A stretch of 64,000 nt of DNA, taken from NCBI RefSeq assembly GCF_014042345.1, contig NZ_JACEZT010000001.1, positions 372,001-436,000 on the forward strand. The letters are read 5' to 3'. The position numbers were made by a program, and so were the translations under genes. Shown piece by piece: positions 9,525-18,700 of the stretch. Under the pieces are notes generated by a model. It was not told the DNA's origin and searched no databases. It saw only the letters and a list, made by a program, of their open reading frames with translations. Numbering within the stretch: position 1 is the first letter of the stretch; each line of letters opens with the position of its first letter. The stretch is from Rugamonas brunnea. Its GTDB lineage: Bacteria; Pseudomonadota; Gammaproteobacteria; Burkholderiales; Burkholderiaceae_D.

Positions 9525-10875
9525 CGCAACGCTGATGCTGTCGCGCGCGCAGTTCGCGCTGACTGCCATCTTCCACATCGTCTGGCCCATCCTCACGATC
9601 AGCCTGTCCGCCTTCATCCTGCTGCTCGAAGCGCTGTGGATACGACGCGGCGAAGTGGTCTACTACCAGCACGTGCGCTACTGGAGCAAACTGCTGGTGC
9701 TCAATTTCGCCGTCGGCGTGGTGAGCGGCATCCCGATGGAATTCCAGTTCGGCACCAACTGGGCCCAGTTCTCGCGCTTCACCGGCTCCTTCATCGGCAA
9801 CATCCTCGGCTTCGAAGGCGCCATGGCCTTCATGCTGGAGGCCGGATTCATCGGCGTGATGCTGTGGGGCTGGGGCCGCGTGCCGCGCACCGTGCACCTG
9901 TTCGCGACGGCCATGGTGGCGCTGGGCTCCACCATCTCCGCGTTCTGGATCATGGTGGCCAACTCCTGGATGCAAACCCCGGCCGGCGTGGCCGTGGTGG
10001 ACGGGCACGTGGTGGTGACGGACTACCTGGCCGCGATCTTCAATCCCGGCATGGCGCACGGCGTGGCCCACATGTGGCTGGCGGCCATGGAGACCGGCTT
10101 GTGCGTGGTGGCCGGCATCTCGGCCTGGCACCTGTACCGCGGTCGACAGGCGGAATTCTTCGCGCGCTCGTTCCGGCTGGCGCTGGGCGTGCTGGCCGTG
10201 GTGGCGCCGCTGCAGGTGCTGGTGGGCGACGCCAGCGGCGCGGCCCTGTTCGAGCAGCAGCCAGCCAAGGGCGCGGCCATCGAAGGCCACTGGCAGACCA
10301 ACGCGGCCGGCAGCGGCGCCGCCTGGTCGCTGCTGGCGTGGCCCAACAAGGCCGAACAGCGCAACGACTGGGCCATCGAAGTGCCGAACGCGCTGAGCAT
10401 GCTGGCCACCCACAGCATGGATGGCACGGTGACCGGCCTGCGCGACATCCCCGTGGCCGACCAGCCGCCCGAGCTGCCCTTGCTGTACTACGCGTTCCGC
10501 GTGATGGCGGGCATCGGCGTGCTGTTCGCCGTGCTGGCCTGCTGGACCGTGTGGGCCATGCGCCGCGCACGTGGCCAGCTCGATGCCCTGCTGGCGCGGC
10601 GCAAGCTGCTGCTGGCCTGGACCCTGTGCATCCCGCTGCCCTACGTGGCCGTGGAATGCGGCTGGATCGTGCGCGAAGTGGGACGCCAGCCGTGGTCCGT
10701 GTACGGCCTGCTGCGCACCAGCGACGCGGCGTCCTCCGTGGCGGCCGGCGCCGTGTGGTCCAGCACTGCCATGTTCATCGCCTTCTACGCGGTGCTGCTG
10801 ACTGCGTTCACCATCTATTCCCGCAAGTGGCTGCGCGCCGGCCCGGACCTGGCGCAACAGCCGCCCGCCATCTAA
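9517..10875 (+). CDS. cydA: Cytochrome bd ubiquinol oxidase subunit I
   Basis: 452 residues with about nine membrane helices. The start R-A-Q-F-A-L-T-A-x-F-H holds the N-terminal heme b595/d-region His. G-R-Q-P-W, conserved in CydA, lies in the last third. The Q loop is short, as in the CIO (cyanide-insensitive) subtype. It oxidises quinol and reduces O2 to water at the inner membrane. The start is ATG 9517 behind AAGGAG; a longer frame upstream overlaps the molybdoprotein and lacks family similarity. The tight coupling to the upstream molybdoprotein gene suggests a single respiratory unit. No cydX-like small ORF is seen after cydB. Confidence 0.93.
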   Translation: MHDATLMLSRAQFALTAIFHIVWPILTISLSAFILLLEALWIRRGEVVYYQHVRYWSKLLVLNFAVGVVSGIPMEFQFGTNWAQFSRFTGSFIGNILGFEGAMAFMLEAGFIGVMLWGWGRVPRTVHLFATAMVALGSTISAFWIMVANSWMQTPAGVAVVDGHVVVTDYLAAIFNPGMAHGVAHMWLAAMETGLCVVAGISAWHLYRGRQAEFFARSFRLALGVLAVVAPLQVLVGDASGAALFEQQPAKGAAIEGHWQTNAAGSGAAWSLLAWPNKAEQRNDWAIEVPNALSMLATHSMDGTVTGLRDIPVADQPPELPLLYYAFRVMAGIGVLFAVLACWTVWAMRRARGQLDALLARRKLLLAWTLCIPLPYVAVECGWIVREVGRQPWSVYGLLRTSDAASSVAAGAVWSSTAMFIAFYAVLLTAFTIYSRKWLRAGPDLAQQPPAI

Positions 10876-10884
10876 GGAGTCATC

Positions 10885-11850
10885 ATGCATACCATCCTCA
10901 CCAATGCCTGGTTCGGCCTGATCGGCCTGATGCTGGTGTTTTACGTCATCACGGACGGCTTCGACCTCGGCGTCGGCATGCTCAGCCTTGTCACCCCGCG
11001 CGAGCAGGACCGCGACCAGATCTTCTCGTCCATCGGCCACGTCTGGGACGCCAACGAGACCTGGCTGGTGGTGCTGGGCGGCGCCCTGTTCGGCGCCTTC
11101 CCGGCCGCCTACGCCATGTTGATGGAACAGCTGTACGTGCCCGTCATGCTGCTGATCGCGTCGCTGATCGCGCGCGGCGCGGCCATCGAGTTCCGCCACG
11201 TGGCCGACCGCAAGCGCGGCTGGGACATCCTGTTCGGCCTGGGCAGCCTGGGCGCGGCCGCCTGCCAGGGCGTGGTGCTGGGCAAGGTCATCACGGGCCT
11301 GGCGCCGGGCGCGCTGGCCGGGGCATTCACCGGCCTGTGCGCGCTGGGCGTGATCGCCGGCTACAGCCTGCTGGGCGCCACCTACCTGGTCAAGAAGACC
11401 CATGGCGCGCTGGTGGAGACGGCACGCCGCCAGGCCACCGGCACGCTGATGGCGACGGTGGCGGCGGCCGTGCTACTGTCGGCCGGCACCATGGTGTTCA
11501 GCGAGATCGGCCACGACCGCTGGATGCAGCCCACCGTGCTGGCGATCCTGATGCCACTGGCGCTGGCGGCCGCCTGCGCCGGCGGCTACGTGCTGTACGC
11601 GCTGCATGTGGGCTCCAGCCACGGCCCGTTCCGGGGCGCCATCGGCCTGTTCGCCGCCTCGTTCGCGGGGCTGGCGGTGAGCCTGTTCCCCGACCTCGTG
11701 CCCGGCAAGCTGACCATCGCGGAAGCCGCCTCTGACGGCGCCACGATGGCCTTCATGTTGTGCGGCATCGCCGTGGTGTTCCCCGTCATGGTCGGCTACA
11801 ACCTGTACCAGTACCACGTGTTCCGTGGCCGCGTGGTACTGGAACACTGA
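10885..11850 (+). CDS. cydB: Cytochrome bd ubiquinol oxidase subunit II
   Basis: 321 residues, about eight membrane helices. It has the conserved early D-G-F-D-L-G-V-G and W-D-x-N-E-T-W-L-V motifs of CydB and the Y-x-L-L-G-A-T-Y-L-x-K segment. It partners CydA in the oxidase. It starts 9 bp after cydA with an AAGGAG site and is followed by a bestrophin gene 9 bp later, so fdhF-like, cydA, cydB and the channel form one operon. Confidence 0.94.
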   Translation: MHTILTNAWFGLIGLMLVFYVITDGFDLGVGMLSLVTPREQDRDQIFSSIGHVWDANETWLVVLGGALFGAFPAAYAMLMEQLYVPVMLLIASLIARGAAIEFRHVADRKRGWDILFGLGSLGAAACQGVVLGKVITGLAPGALAGAFTGLCALGVIAGYSLLGATYLVKKTHGALVETARRQATGTLMATVAAAVLLSAGTMVFSEIGHDRWMQPTVLAILMPLALAAACAGGYVLYALHVGSSHGPFRGAIGLFAASFAGLAVSLFPDLVPGKLTIAEAASDGATMAFMLCGIAVVFPVMVGYNLYQYHVFRGRVVLEH

Positions 11851-11859
11851 GGAGCTGCC

Positions 11860-12774
11860 TTGATCATCCGCCCTCCAAGCAACTGGTTCCGCATGCTGCT
11901 GGTGTGGAACGGCTCGGTGCTGCCGTCCATCCTGCCGCAACTGGGATTGATGCTGGCCATCAGCCTGGTGGCGCTGCTCGGCGACGGGCGCATCTTCGGC
12001 GAGCGCGTGCCGCTCGACACGGCGCCCTTCCCCCTGCTCGGCATCAGCCTCGCGATCTTTCTGGCGTTTCGCAACAACGCCAGCTACCAGCGCTACCTGG
12101 AAGCGCGCCAGCTGTGGGGCCACATCCTCGCGGCGGCGCGCACCCTCACCTCGCAGACGCTGGCCTACCTGCCGCCGGAACGTCTGGACCACGCGCAGTT
12201 CGCACGCCAACTGATCGCCTTCGTGCACCTGCTGCGGCACCAGCTGCGCGGTTCCGACGCCGGCGCCGACCTGCAGCGGCTGCTGGAACCGCAAGCCGTG
12301 GCCCAGGCAAGCGCCCGCAACTACCGCCCGATCGCGGCGCTCAACGACATGCGCCGCACGCTGGCCGGCGCGACCGCCGGCTTGCCGGGCGGCGAGCAGA
12401 CCGTGTGGATGCTCGACGCGCAGATCAACAACCTGGCCGATGCCGTGGCGGGTTGCGAACGGATCGCGGGCACGCCCATCCCCTATCCCTACGGCGTGCT
12501 GCTGCACCGGACCATTTACGCCTATTGCTTCCTGCTGCCGTTCGGGCTGGTGCACGCGATCGGCGCGGCCACGCCGCTGATCGCCGTGTTCGTGGCCTAC
12601 ACGCTGGTCGCGCTGGAAGCCATCGCGCAGGAAATCGGCGACCCGTTCGGCGTCGCGCCCAACAGCCTGGCGCTGAACGCGATGAGCCGCACCATCGAAC
12701 GGTCGGTATTGGAATTATGCGGGTTGGCGCTGCCGGCGGAGGCGCCCGTCGGCAAGGGATACCAGGTCAGCTAG
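11860..12774 (+). CDS. Bestrophin/YneE-family (UPF0187) membrane protein
   Basis: 304 residues. The N-terminal I-R-P-P-S-N-W and the L-G-I-S-L-A-I-F-L-A-F-R-N-N-A-S-Y-R/Q-R run at about residues 62-78 are hallmarks of the bacterial bestrophin family, which are pentameric anion or cation channels; D-P-F-G near the end is also conserved. Two pairs of membrane helices are visible. The start is an unusual TTG at 11860, 9 nt after cydB and supported by a GAGGAG site; no in-frame ATG gives the family N-terminus. Being the last gene of the oxidase operon, it may balance charge or ions during respiration, which is an inference. Confidence 0.85.
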   Translation: MIIRPPSNWFRMLLVWNGSVLPSILPQLGLMLAISLVALLGDGRIFGERVPLDTAPFPLLGISLAIFLAFRNNASYQRYLEARQLWGHILAAARTLTSQTLAYLPPERLDHAQFARQLIAFVHLLRHQLRGSDAGADLQRLLEPQAVAQASARNYRPIAALNDMRRTLAGATAGLPGGEQTVWMLDAQINNLADAVAGCERIAGTPIPYPYGVLLHRTIYAYCFLLPFGLVHAIGAATPLIAVFVAYTLVALEAIAQEIGDPFGVAPNSLALNAMSRTIERSVLELCGLALPAEAPVGKGYQVS

Positions 12775-12783
12775 AAAGGAAAG

Positions 12784-12812
12784 GCCCGCCCGCGCGGCCT
12801 GCGCGGGCGGGC
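12784..12812 (-). terminator. Strong hairpin between bestrophin gene and fdhD
   Basis: Perfect 12-bp stem (arms 12784-12795 and 12801-12812) with loop GGCCT. Read on the minus strand it is followed by a T-rich run (TTTCCTTTC), so it fits a rho-independent terminator for fdhD. For the plus-strand operon it could also stop transcription, but that side has no T tract. Confidence 0.7.
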
Positions 12813-12833
12813 AGTCGTCGCTTCGGCAGGGCG

Positions 12834-13673
12834 TCAGACTGGTTGGAGCGGGGCGTCGGCCCTCAGGCCATCGCTGTAGTCGACGAAGCCATCGGCGCGG
12901 CAGAAGCTGACCAGCTTGAGTCCCGCCTGCGCCGCGATATCGATGGCCAGGCTGGTGGGCGCAGAGATGGTGGCCAGCATGGGAATGCCGACCCGCGCCG
13001 CCTTGCGCACCAGTTCATAGCTGGCGCGGCTGGACAGGAAGGCGAAGCCGCTGCGCAAGTCCGCGCCCTGCAAGGCCAGGTGGCCCACCAGCTTGTCCAG
13101 CCCATTGTGCCGGCCCACGTCCTCGAACACCGCATGCACGGCGCCATCGAGGCCGCACCAGGCGGCAGCGTGCACGCCGCCCGTCGCCTGCATCAGGACC
13201 TGCTGCGCGGCCAGCCCGCGCGCCGCGCGCGCGAGCGCGGGCGCCAGCGGGGCCGGCAACGGCGCCGCCGGCAGCGGGGCAGGTTCCAGGTCCAGCATCG
13301 CCAGGCTTTCGATACCGCACACGCCGCAGCCGGTGCGGCCGGCCAGCGCGCGGCGCCGCTGCTTGAGCTGCATGAAGGCGCCCTGGCCGATGGTGAGCTG
13401 CACTTCGGCCGCCGCAGGCAACTGGTGCACGACCACGTCATGGATGTCGGACTGGCCCGGCACGATGCCTTCGGTCAGCGCGAAGCCCACCGCCAGCGCT
13501 TCCAGGTCGCGTGGCGTGGCCATCATCACGGCATGGGAGATGCCGTTGAAGACCAGTGCCACCGGTACTTCCTCGGCCACCTGGTCCGTCACGCGGACGG
13601 GCGCCGGGCCGCGATGGCGCATGACCATCCGTTGCTGGAAGCCGCTGGGTTGGGGGGAGAGATCGGGTCGCAT
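12834..13673 (-). CDS. fdhD: Formate dehydrogenase accessory sulfurtransferase FdhD
   Basis: 279 residues. The C116-x2-C119 motif (G-C-G-V-C-G) that passes sulfur from IscS to the Mo-bis-MGD cofactor is intact. V-F-E-D-V-G-R-H-N-G-L-D-K-L and the S-S-R-A-S-Y-E-L-V segment are family signatures. FdhD is needed for activity of FdhF-type enzymes, which supports formate-dehydrogenase-like chemistry for the molybdoprotein at 7206. GAGG 5 nt upstream favours ATG 13673; a GTG two codons earlier is possible. It converges on the bestrophin operon, and its promoter faces the AT-rich island shared with the NRPS cluster. Confidence 0.93.
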   Translation of the reverse strand: MRPDLSPQPSGFQQRMVMRHRGPAPVRVTDQVAEEVPVALVFNGISHAVMMATPRDLEALAVGFALTEGIVPGQSDIHDVVVHQLPAAAEVQLTIGQGAFMQLKQRRRALAGRTGCGVCGIESLAMLDLEPAPLPAAPLPAPLAPALARAARGLAAQQVLMQATGGVHAAAWCGLDGAVHAVFEDVGRHNGLDKLVGHLALQGADLRSGFAFLSSRASYELVRKAARVGIPMLATISAPTSLAIDIAAQAGLKLVSFCRADGFVDYSDGLRADAPLQPV

Positions 13674-13793
13674 ACGCACCTCGGGTGATGGATTTAGTCA
13701 GCTTGCATGGTAAGCACGGCGCACGCCGCGCAGGTGCACAGTCAGGCGGCTGGCGCGGGGGCACAGACGGCGGAGCACAGCAGCATACGCAGC

Positions 13794-13849
13794 TTGCTAT
13801 CCGCAAGTTAATATTGAAATAAAAATAATCTTGACAATTCGGATAGCAA
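13794..13849. promoter_or_regulatory. Inverted repeat, candidate operator
   Basis: TTGCTATCCG (13794-13803) and CGGATAGCAA (13840-13849) are perfect 10-bp inverted copies, 36 bp apart. They flank and overlap the AT-rich promoter segment between fdhD and the NRPS cluster. This suggests a dimeric repressor or activator acting on one or both divergent units; the protein is unknown. Confidence 0.5.
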
Positions 13850-13860
13850 TATTTGATAAT
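13831..13860 (+). promoter_or_regulatory. Sigma-70-type promoter for the OprD/NRPS operon
   Basis: TTGACA (13831-13836), 18-bp spacer, GATAAT (13855-13860). This is a perfect -35 and a 5/6 -10. The predicted start near 13867 would give a 5' leader of about 310 nt before the OprD-like gene. The right half of the inverted repeat lies in the spacer. Confidence 0.6.
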
Positions 13861-14180
13861 TCTTTTCGTTTTGCAGTGCACCATACCCAACCCGTATAGG
13901 CACTGGTCGCCAGGCGCAAACGCTGCGTCAGGCAACATTCGCCGCAGACGATCCCCTGTGGCCCCCTCTCTCGGCACATACGCCGATGAACGAATAAGTT
14001 CCCCGCTTTCTTTCTGCTTCCACCTGCCGCGTTCCGTTGCGACCAGGCGGTAGTTCGTAACGTTCGTACCGTTCACTTGTACCCTGGACCGCGCTTGCGC
14101 GTGGCCCGCGCACGCCTGTCGCTGTCCAGGGCGCGTGCACCGGCTGGTCGGTTCCTTCGCAAGCAACTTAGTGGCTTTTT

Positions 14181-15650
14181 ATGCGCATCCTGAAACACGT
14201 ACTGATGGCGACGTTCCCCCTGCTCGCCTGTCTGGCACCGCCGGCCTGCCCGCAGACGCCGGCGTCGCCCGAACCGCTGTCCTGCACGGCCGAACGGACC
14301 AAGGCCGCATGCCTGCTGGCGGCGGCCGGCCCGGCCCAGGCGGCCCAGGCGGCCACCCACGACGTGGGCGCCAGCGTCGGGCGACTGCAACCGGCCCCCG
14401 CCGAAACGGCCCAGCCGGCGTCCGGCGCGGCTGCGCCGCTGCTGCGCGACGGCCAATTGACGCTGTTGTTCCGCAATTTCCTCGGCACGGAGTGGATCCA
14501 GGACACGCTGGACCGGCGCGCCTGGGTCCAGACGCTGCAGGCCAATTACGTCTCCGGCTACACGGCCGGGCCGCTCGGCCTGGGCTTCAGCGTGTCGCCG
14601 TTCGTGGCGCTGCCGCTGGACCAGCGCGGCGACGCCGGCAACTTCGTTTACGGCCACCGCCTTGGCGGCGACGGCCCCACCGTGTTCCTCGGCGCCTACA
14701 CGCTCAACGCGCGCGTCGGCAAGGCCGTGTTCAGATATGGACTGCAACGGCTCAGCAATCCCCTGCTGGTGAGCCGGGACATCCTCTCGCTGCCGCCCAC
14801 CTTCCAGGGACTGACGGCCGCGCTGCCGCTGTCGGACCGGCTCATGCTGGCCGCCGGCCGCCTGAGCGCCGTCAAGGCGCGCGGCCACACCTCGCTGCAG
14901 GCGCTCAGCAGCGGCTATGGCGGCACCGGCATCGGCCACGTCGACTTCGCAGGCGCCGACTGGGCCTGGTCCGGCGACGGCAAGGCGTCCGTCTACCTCG
15001 ACCGCGCCAGCGATGTCTGGCGCCAGCTCTACCTCGCGCTCACGCGCGGCGCCGGCGACCACAAGGTCCTGCGCGTCACCGGCAAGGCCGACCTGTACGC
15101 CACGCGCAACGATGGCAGCAGCCGCCAGGGCGACATCGGCAACCAGGCCTACAGCCTGGCCGTGACGGCTGAACGCGGCCCGCACGCCGTGACGGCCGGC
15201 TACCAGCGCATCATGGGCGACCAGTTCTTCGACTACCTGGGCGAAACGTGGGGCGACGCGCTGCTGAACGCGATGGACGTGGACTACAACGCCCCGCACG
15301 AAAAATCCGCCCAGCTGCGCTACGCGTTCGACGGCGCCAGCGCCGGCCTGCCCGGCTTCAGCATGATGCTGTGGCGCGTGCAGGGCTGGGGCGCCGACGC
15401 CCGCGCCGGCGCCGCCGCGCAAGCCAGTCCGGCCAGCCCGCTGTACGCGCTGTACTGGAAGAACGGCGAACCGGTGCATGGCAGCCACGGTGAATACGGC
15501 ATCTATCCCAGCTACGTGGTCCAGAGCGGCCGCTGGAAGCACGCCAAGGTGACCTTGCTGGCCGTGCTGCACCACAGCGGCTCCCACTACGCCGACAGCA
15601 GCAACCGGGAATTCAAGCTGCGTGTCGAATTCCCCGTCAAGGTGTTTTGA
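14181..15650 (+). CDS. OprD-family outer membrane porin
   Basis: 489 residues. An N-terminal signal peptide (M-R-I-L-K-H, hydrophobic core to about residue 22) is followed by a low-complexity Ala/Pro stretch, then an OprD-type barrel: L-F-R-N-F, W-V-Q-T-L-Q-A-N-Y-x-S-G-Y, G-L-G-F-S-V-S-P-F at about residues 90-155, and a closing strand ending in Phe. OprD porins admit basic amino acids, small peptides and aromatic acids through the outer membrane. It is the first gene of the NRPS gene set, 51 bp upstream of the first NRPS gene, so a role in passage of the product or a precursor is likely but unproven. The ribosome site is weak. Confidence 0.85.
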   Translation: MRILKHVLMATFPLLACLAPPACPQTPASPEPLSCTAERTKAACLLAAAGPAQAAQAATHDVGASVGRLQPAPAETAQPASGAAAPLLRDGQLTLLFRNFLGTEWIQDTLDRRAWVQTLQANYVSGYTAGPLGLGFSVSPFVALPLDQRGDAGNFVYGHRLGGDGPTVFLGAYTLNARVGKAVFRYGLQRLSNPLLVSRDILSLPPTFQGLTAALPLSDRLMLAAGRLSAVKARGHTSLQALSSGYGGTGIGHVDFAGADWAWSGDGKASVYLDRASDVWRQLYLALTRGAGDHKVLRVTGKADLYATRNDGSSRQGDIGNQAYSLAVTAERGPHAVTAGYQRIMGDQFFDYLGETWGDALLNAMDVDYNAPHEKSAQLRYAFDGASAGLPGFSMMLWRVQGWGADARAGAAAQASPASPLYALYWKNGEPVHGSHGEYGIYPSYVVQSGRWKHAKVTLLAVLHHSGSHYADSSNREFKLRVEFPVKVF

Positions 15651-15701
15651 GCGGCGCAGCGGCCGCGCCCCCCTCCCATTTTTCCAACGCCCAGCCCACC
15701 C

Positions 15702-18700
15702 ATGACCTCCTCCACCTCCACTTGCCCGCACGTCGACACCGCCCTGCCCCACGACGGCTGGTTGCCGCGCGCAGCATTCCCGCCATTGGCTGCCGATGCC
15801 GCCGATGCCGCCACCGAAGCCTGGCCCCCCCTGTCCGGCGCCAGCCAGCAGCGCCTGCGCGAACTGGAAAGCCGCCACCATCTGGCTCCCGGCCACGGTC
15901 TGCTGGCGGCCTGGCTCGCGCTGCTGCACCAGCTCACCGACCAGGCGGAACTGGCCGTGTTCGAACTGCGCCCCGGCGGCTGGTCCGGCATCGCCTCGGC
16001 CGTCGAAGCATCGACCACGTACACCGGCCTGTTGCGCAGCCTGGGCAGGAAGTTGGGCACGGCCCGCCCGCAGCAGCTGGAGGCGCGCGACGATCAGGCG
16101 GGGCCGCAGTGCCGCCTGGGCTTCTGCCTGGACGACGGGACGCTGGCGCCGCCATCCGTCTGCCCGGATCAGCTGGACCTGCTGCTGATCCTGCCTGCCG
16201 GCGGCCAGGGCGCCGTGCGCTGGCGCGCGCGGCTGGCCGACGCCTGCACGCGGCGCCACCTGCAACTGCTGCTGGTCCTGCTCGACAAATTGCTGGCCCG
16301 TCCGGACGAGGTGCTCGGCCGCCTCGATCCGCTGTGTCCCGCCGAACGGGCGCGCCTGCTGCACGCGTTCCAGGACACGGCCACCGCCTACCCGCGCGAC
16401 AGCACCCTGGTCGACCTGCTGCGCGACAGCGCCGCCCGCGACGCCGACCGGCTGGCCGTCACCGATGGCCGCCGCACGCTCACGCGCGGCCAGTTGCTGC
16501 AACAGGCCAGCGCGCTGGCGGCGCGGCTGCAACGGCACGGCGTCACCCCGGCCGCGCCCGTGGCGCTGCTGATGCCGCGCGATTGCGCGATGGTGGTGGC
16601 CACCGTGGCCAGCCTGGTCGCGGGCGCCTGCTACTGCCCGCTGGACCCCGACTACCCGCCCGAACGGATCGCCTACTGCCTGGCCGACAGCGGCGCGCGC
16701 TGCCTGCTGGTGTCGGATGCGGCCACGCTGGCGATGGCGCAGGCGCTGCAGGCTGCGGGCCAGTTCAGCGGCGCCGTGCTGGTGGTGGACCCGGCCGGCC
16801 AGGACGATGACGCGGACCGCGCGGTGCCCGTGGCCGCGCCCGTACGGGCCAGCGATACGGCCTACCTGATGTACACCTCGGGCACCACCGGCCAGCCCAA
16901 GGGCGTGCTGGTGAGCCATCGCGGCGTGGTGCGCCTGGTGCGCGACACCAACTACATCCGCTTCGACGAGGACAGCCGCGTGCTGCAAGCCGGCGCAATC
17001 GGCTTCGACGCCTCCACCTTCGAGCTGTGGGGCGCGCTGCTGAACGGCGGCGAGCTGCACATCGTCGGGCGCGACACCCTGCTCAGCGCGCGCCTGCTGG
17101 GCCAGTTCCTGGCCGCCAGCCGCATCAACACGGCGCTGATCACCTCCTCGCTGTTCGCCCAGCTGGCCAACGAGAACGCGGCGCTGTTCCAGCCGCTGCG
17201 TACGCTCGTCATCGGCGGCGACGTGGTGCCCGCGCGCCAGGTGCAGGCGGTGCGGCTGGCCTGTCCCGGCCTGACCGTGGTCAACGCCTACGGCCCCACG
17301 GAGAACGCCGTCATCTCCACCGCCCACGTCATCGGCGACGCGGACGGCCTCGATATCCCGATCGGCCGCCCGATCAGCAACAGCAGCGCCTACGTGCTGG
17401 GCCGCCTGGGCCAGTTGCAGCCGGTCGGCGTGCCCGGCGAGCTGTATGTGGGCGGCGACGGCATAGGCAACGGCTACCTGGAGCGCCCGGAACTGACGCA
17501 GGCGGCCTTCGTCCCCAGCCCGTTCGGGCCGGGCGCCACCCTGTACCGCACCGGCGACATGGCGCGCTGGCGCGACGACGGTACGCTCGACTTCCTGGGA
17601 CGGCGCGACCAGCAGATCAAGGTGCGCGGCTTCCGCGTCGAACTGGGCGAAGTGGAAAACCAGCTGCTGGCGATCGCGGACGTGACGGCCGCCATCGTCA
17701 TCGCGCGGCGCTCGGCGGCGACGGGCGAAAGCCAGCTGCACGCGTGGTTCACGGCGCGCACGCCGCTGGACCCGGCCCGCGTGCGCGCCCAACTGGCCGA
17801 CGCCCTGCCGGTCCACATGGTGCCGCACCTGCTGCGCCAGCTCGACGCGCTGCCGCTGACGGCGAACGGCAAGATCGACCGCCAGGCGCTGCAAGCGGCC
17901 CAGGTGCTGCGGCCGGTGCCCGCCGCCGCGGAGACGGCGGCGCCGGCGCAGGTCACGCCGCTCGAACAGACCGTGCTGCAACTGCTCAGCGCACTGCTGG
18001 AAGGCGACGCCGTCACCCTCGACGACAACGCGCTGGCGCTCGGCGCCAGTTCGCTGACGGCCGCCATGCTGGCGGCCCGGATCGAGACCCAATTGCACAA
18101 GCCCTGCACGGCCGCGATGGTGCTGGCCAGCGCCACGCTGCGCGCGTTGTGCCACGCCCTGGTGCAGTCGCCCGATCTGGCGCCGGACGCCAGGCAAGCC
18201 ATCCCCGCGCTGACGCGGCGCGCCACCTACCGCGCCGCGCCGCAGCAACAGCAGCTGTACGTGGCGTGGCTGAAAGACCCGGCCTCGCGCGCCTATCACC
18301 TGCCGATCGAGATCGCATGGGATGGCCAGGCCGACCTGGCGCGGCTGGAAGCCGCGCTCAATGAACTGGTCTGCCGGCACGACATCCTGCGCACCAGCTT
18401 CCACCATGACGGCGCCGCGTTGCAGCAGCAGGTCCAGGCCATGCTCGCGGTGCGCATCGAACAGCGCGAAGCGGGCGACGATATGGCCGCTGCCATCGAC
18501 GCCTGGGCCCGTCCGTTCGACCTGGAGCAGGCGCCGGCCTGGCGCGTGGCCCTGTTCCGCAGCCGGGGCCATGGCCGTGACCAGGCCTGCCTGCTGCTCG
18601 ACCTGCACCACATCCTGGCCGACGCCATCTCCATCGCCCTCCTGCTCGAACAATGGCAGGCGCTGTACCTGGGCCAGCCCGTGCCGCTGCCCAGCCACCA

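Larger units (their letters stand above)
13674..14180. other. AT-rich intergenic regulatory island upstream of fdhD and the NRPS cluster
   Basis: 507 bp without a convincing gene, between fdhD (leftward) and the OprD-like gene (rightward). Positions 13794-13870 are strikingly AT-rich against the GC-rich surroundings. They contain a 10-bp inverted repeat and a strong rightward promoter, annotated separately. The downstream 300 bp would be a long leader. It contains an inverted repeat CCCTGGAC/GTCCAGGG (14082-14089 and 14124-14131) enclosing GC-rich smaller hairpins, plus repeated GTTCGTA words near 14053-14067. The frames open across it look like chance. Confidence 0.6.

Noticed and set aside
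12784..12812. The 12-bp hairpin as an attachment site or inverted terminal repeat
   Set aside because: No partner copy in the window, and its place between convergent genes with a T-rich side fits a terminator.
13853..14053. A 66-codon open frame in the AT-rich leader region
   Set aside because: No ribosome site, no recognisable sequence, and it falls in what looks like regulatory DNA.
18600..18626. HHILADA in the condensation domain of NRPS protein 1 as an inactive motif
   Set aside because: Both His and the Asp are present; the Gly-to-Ala change alone is tolerated in many C domains.
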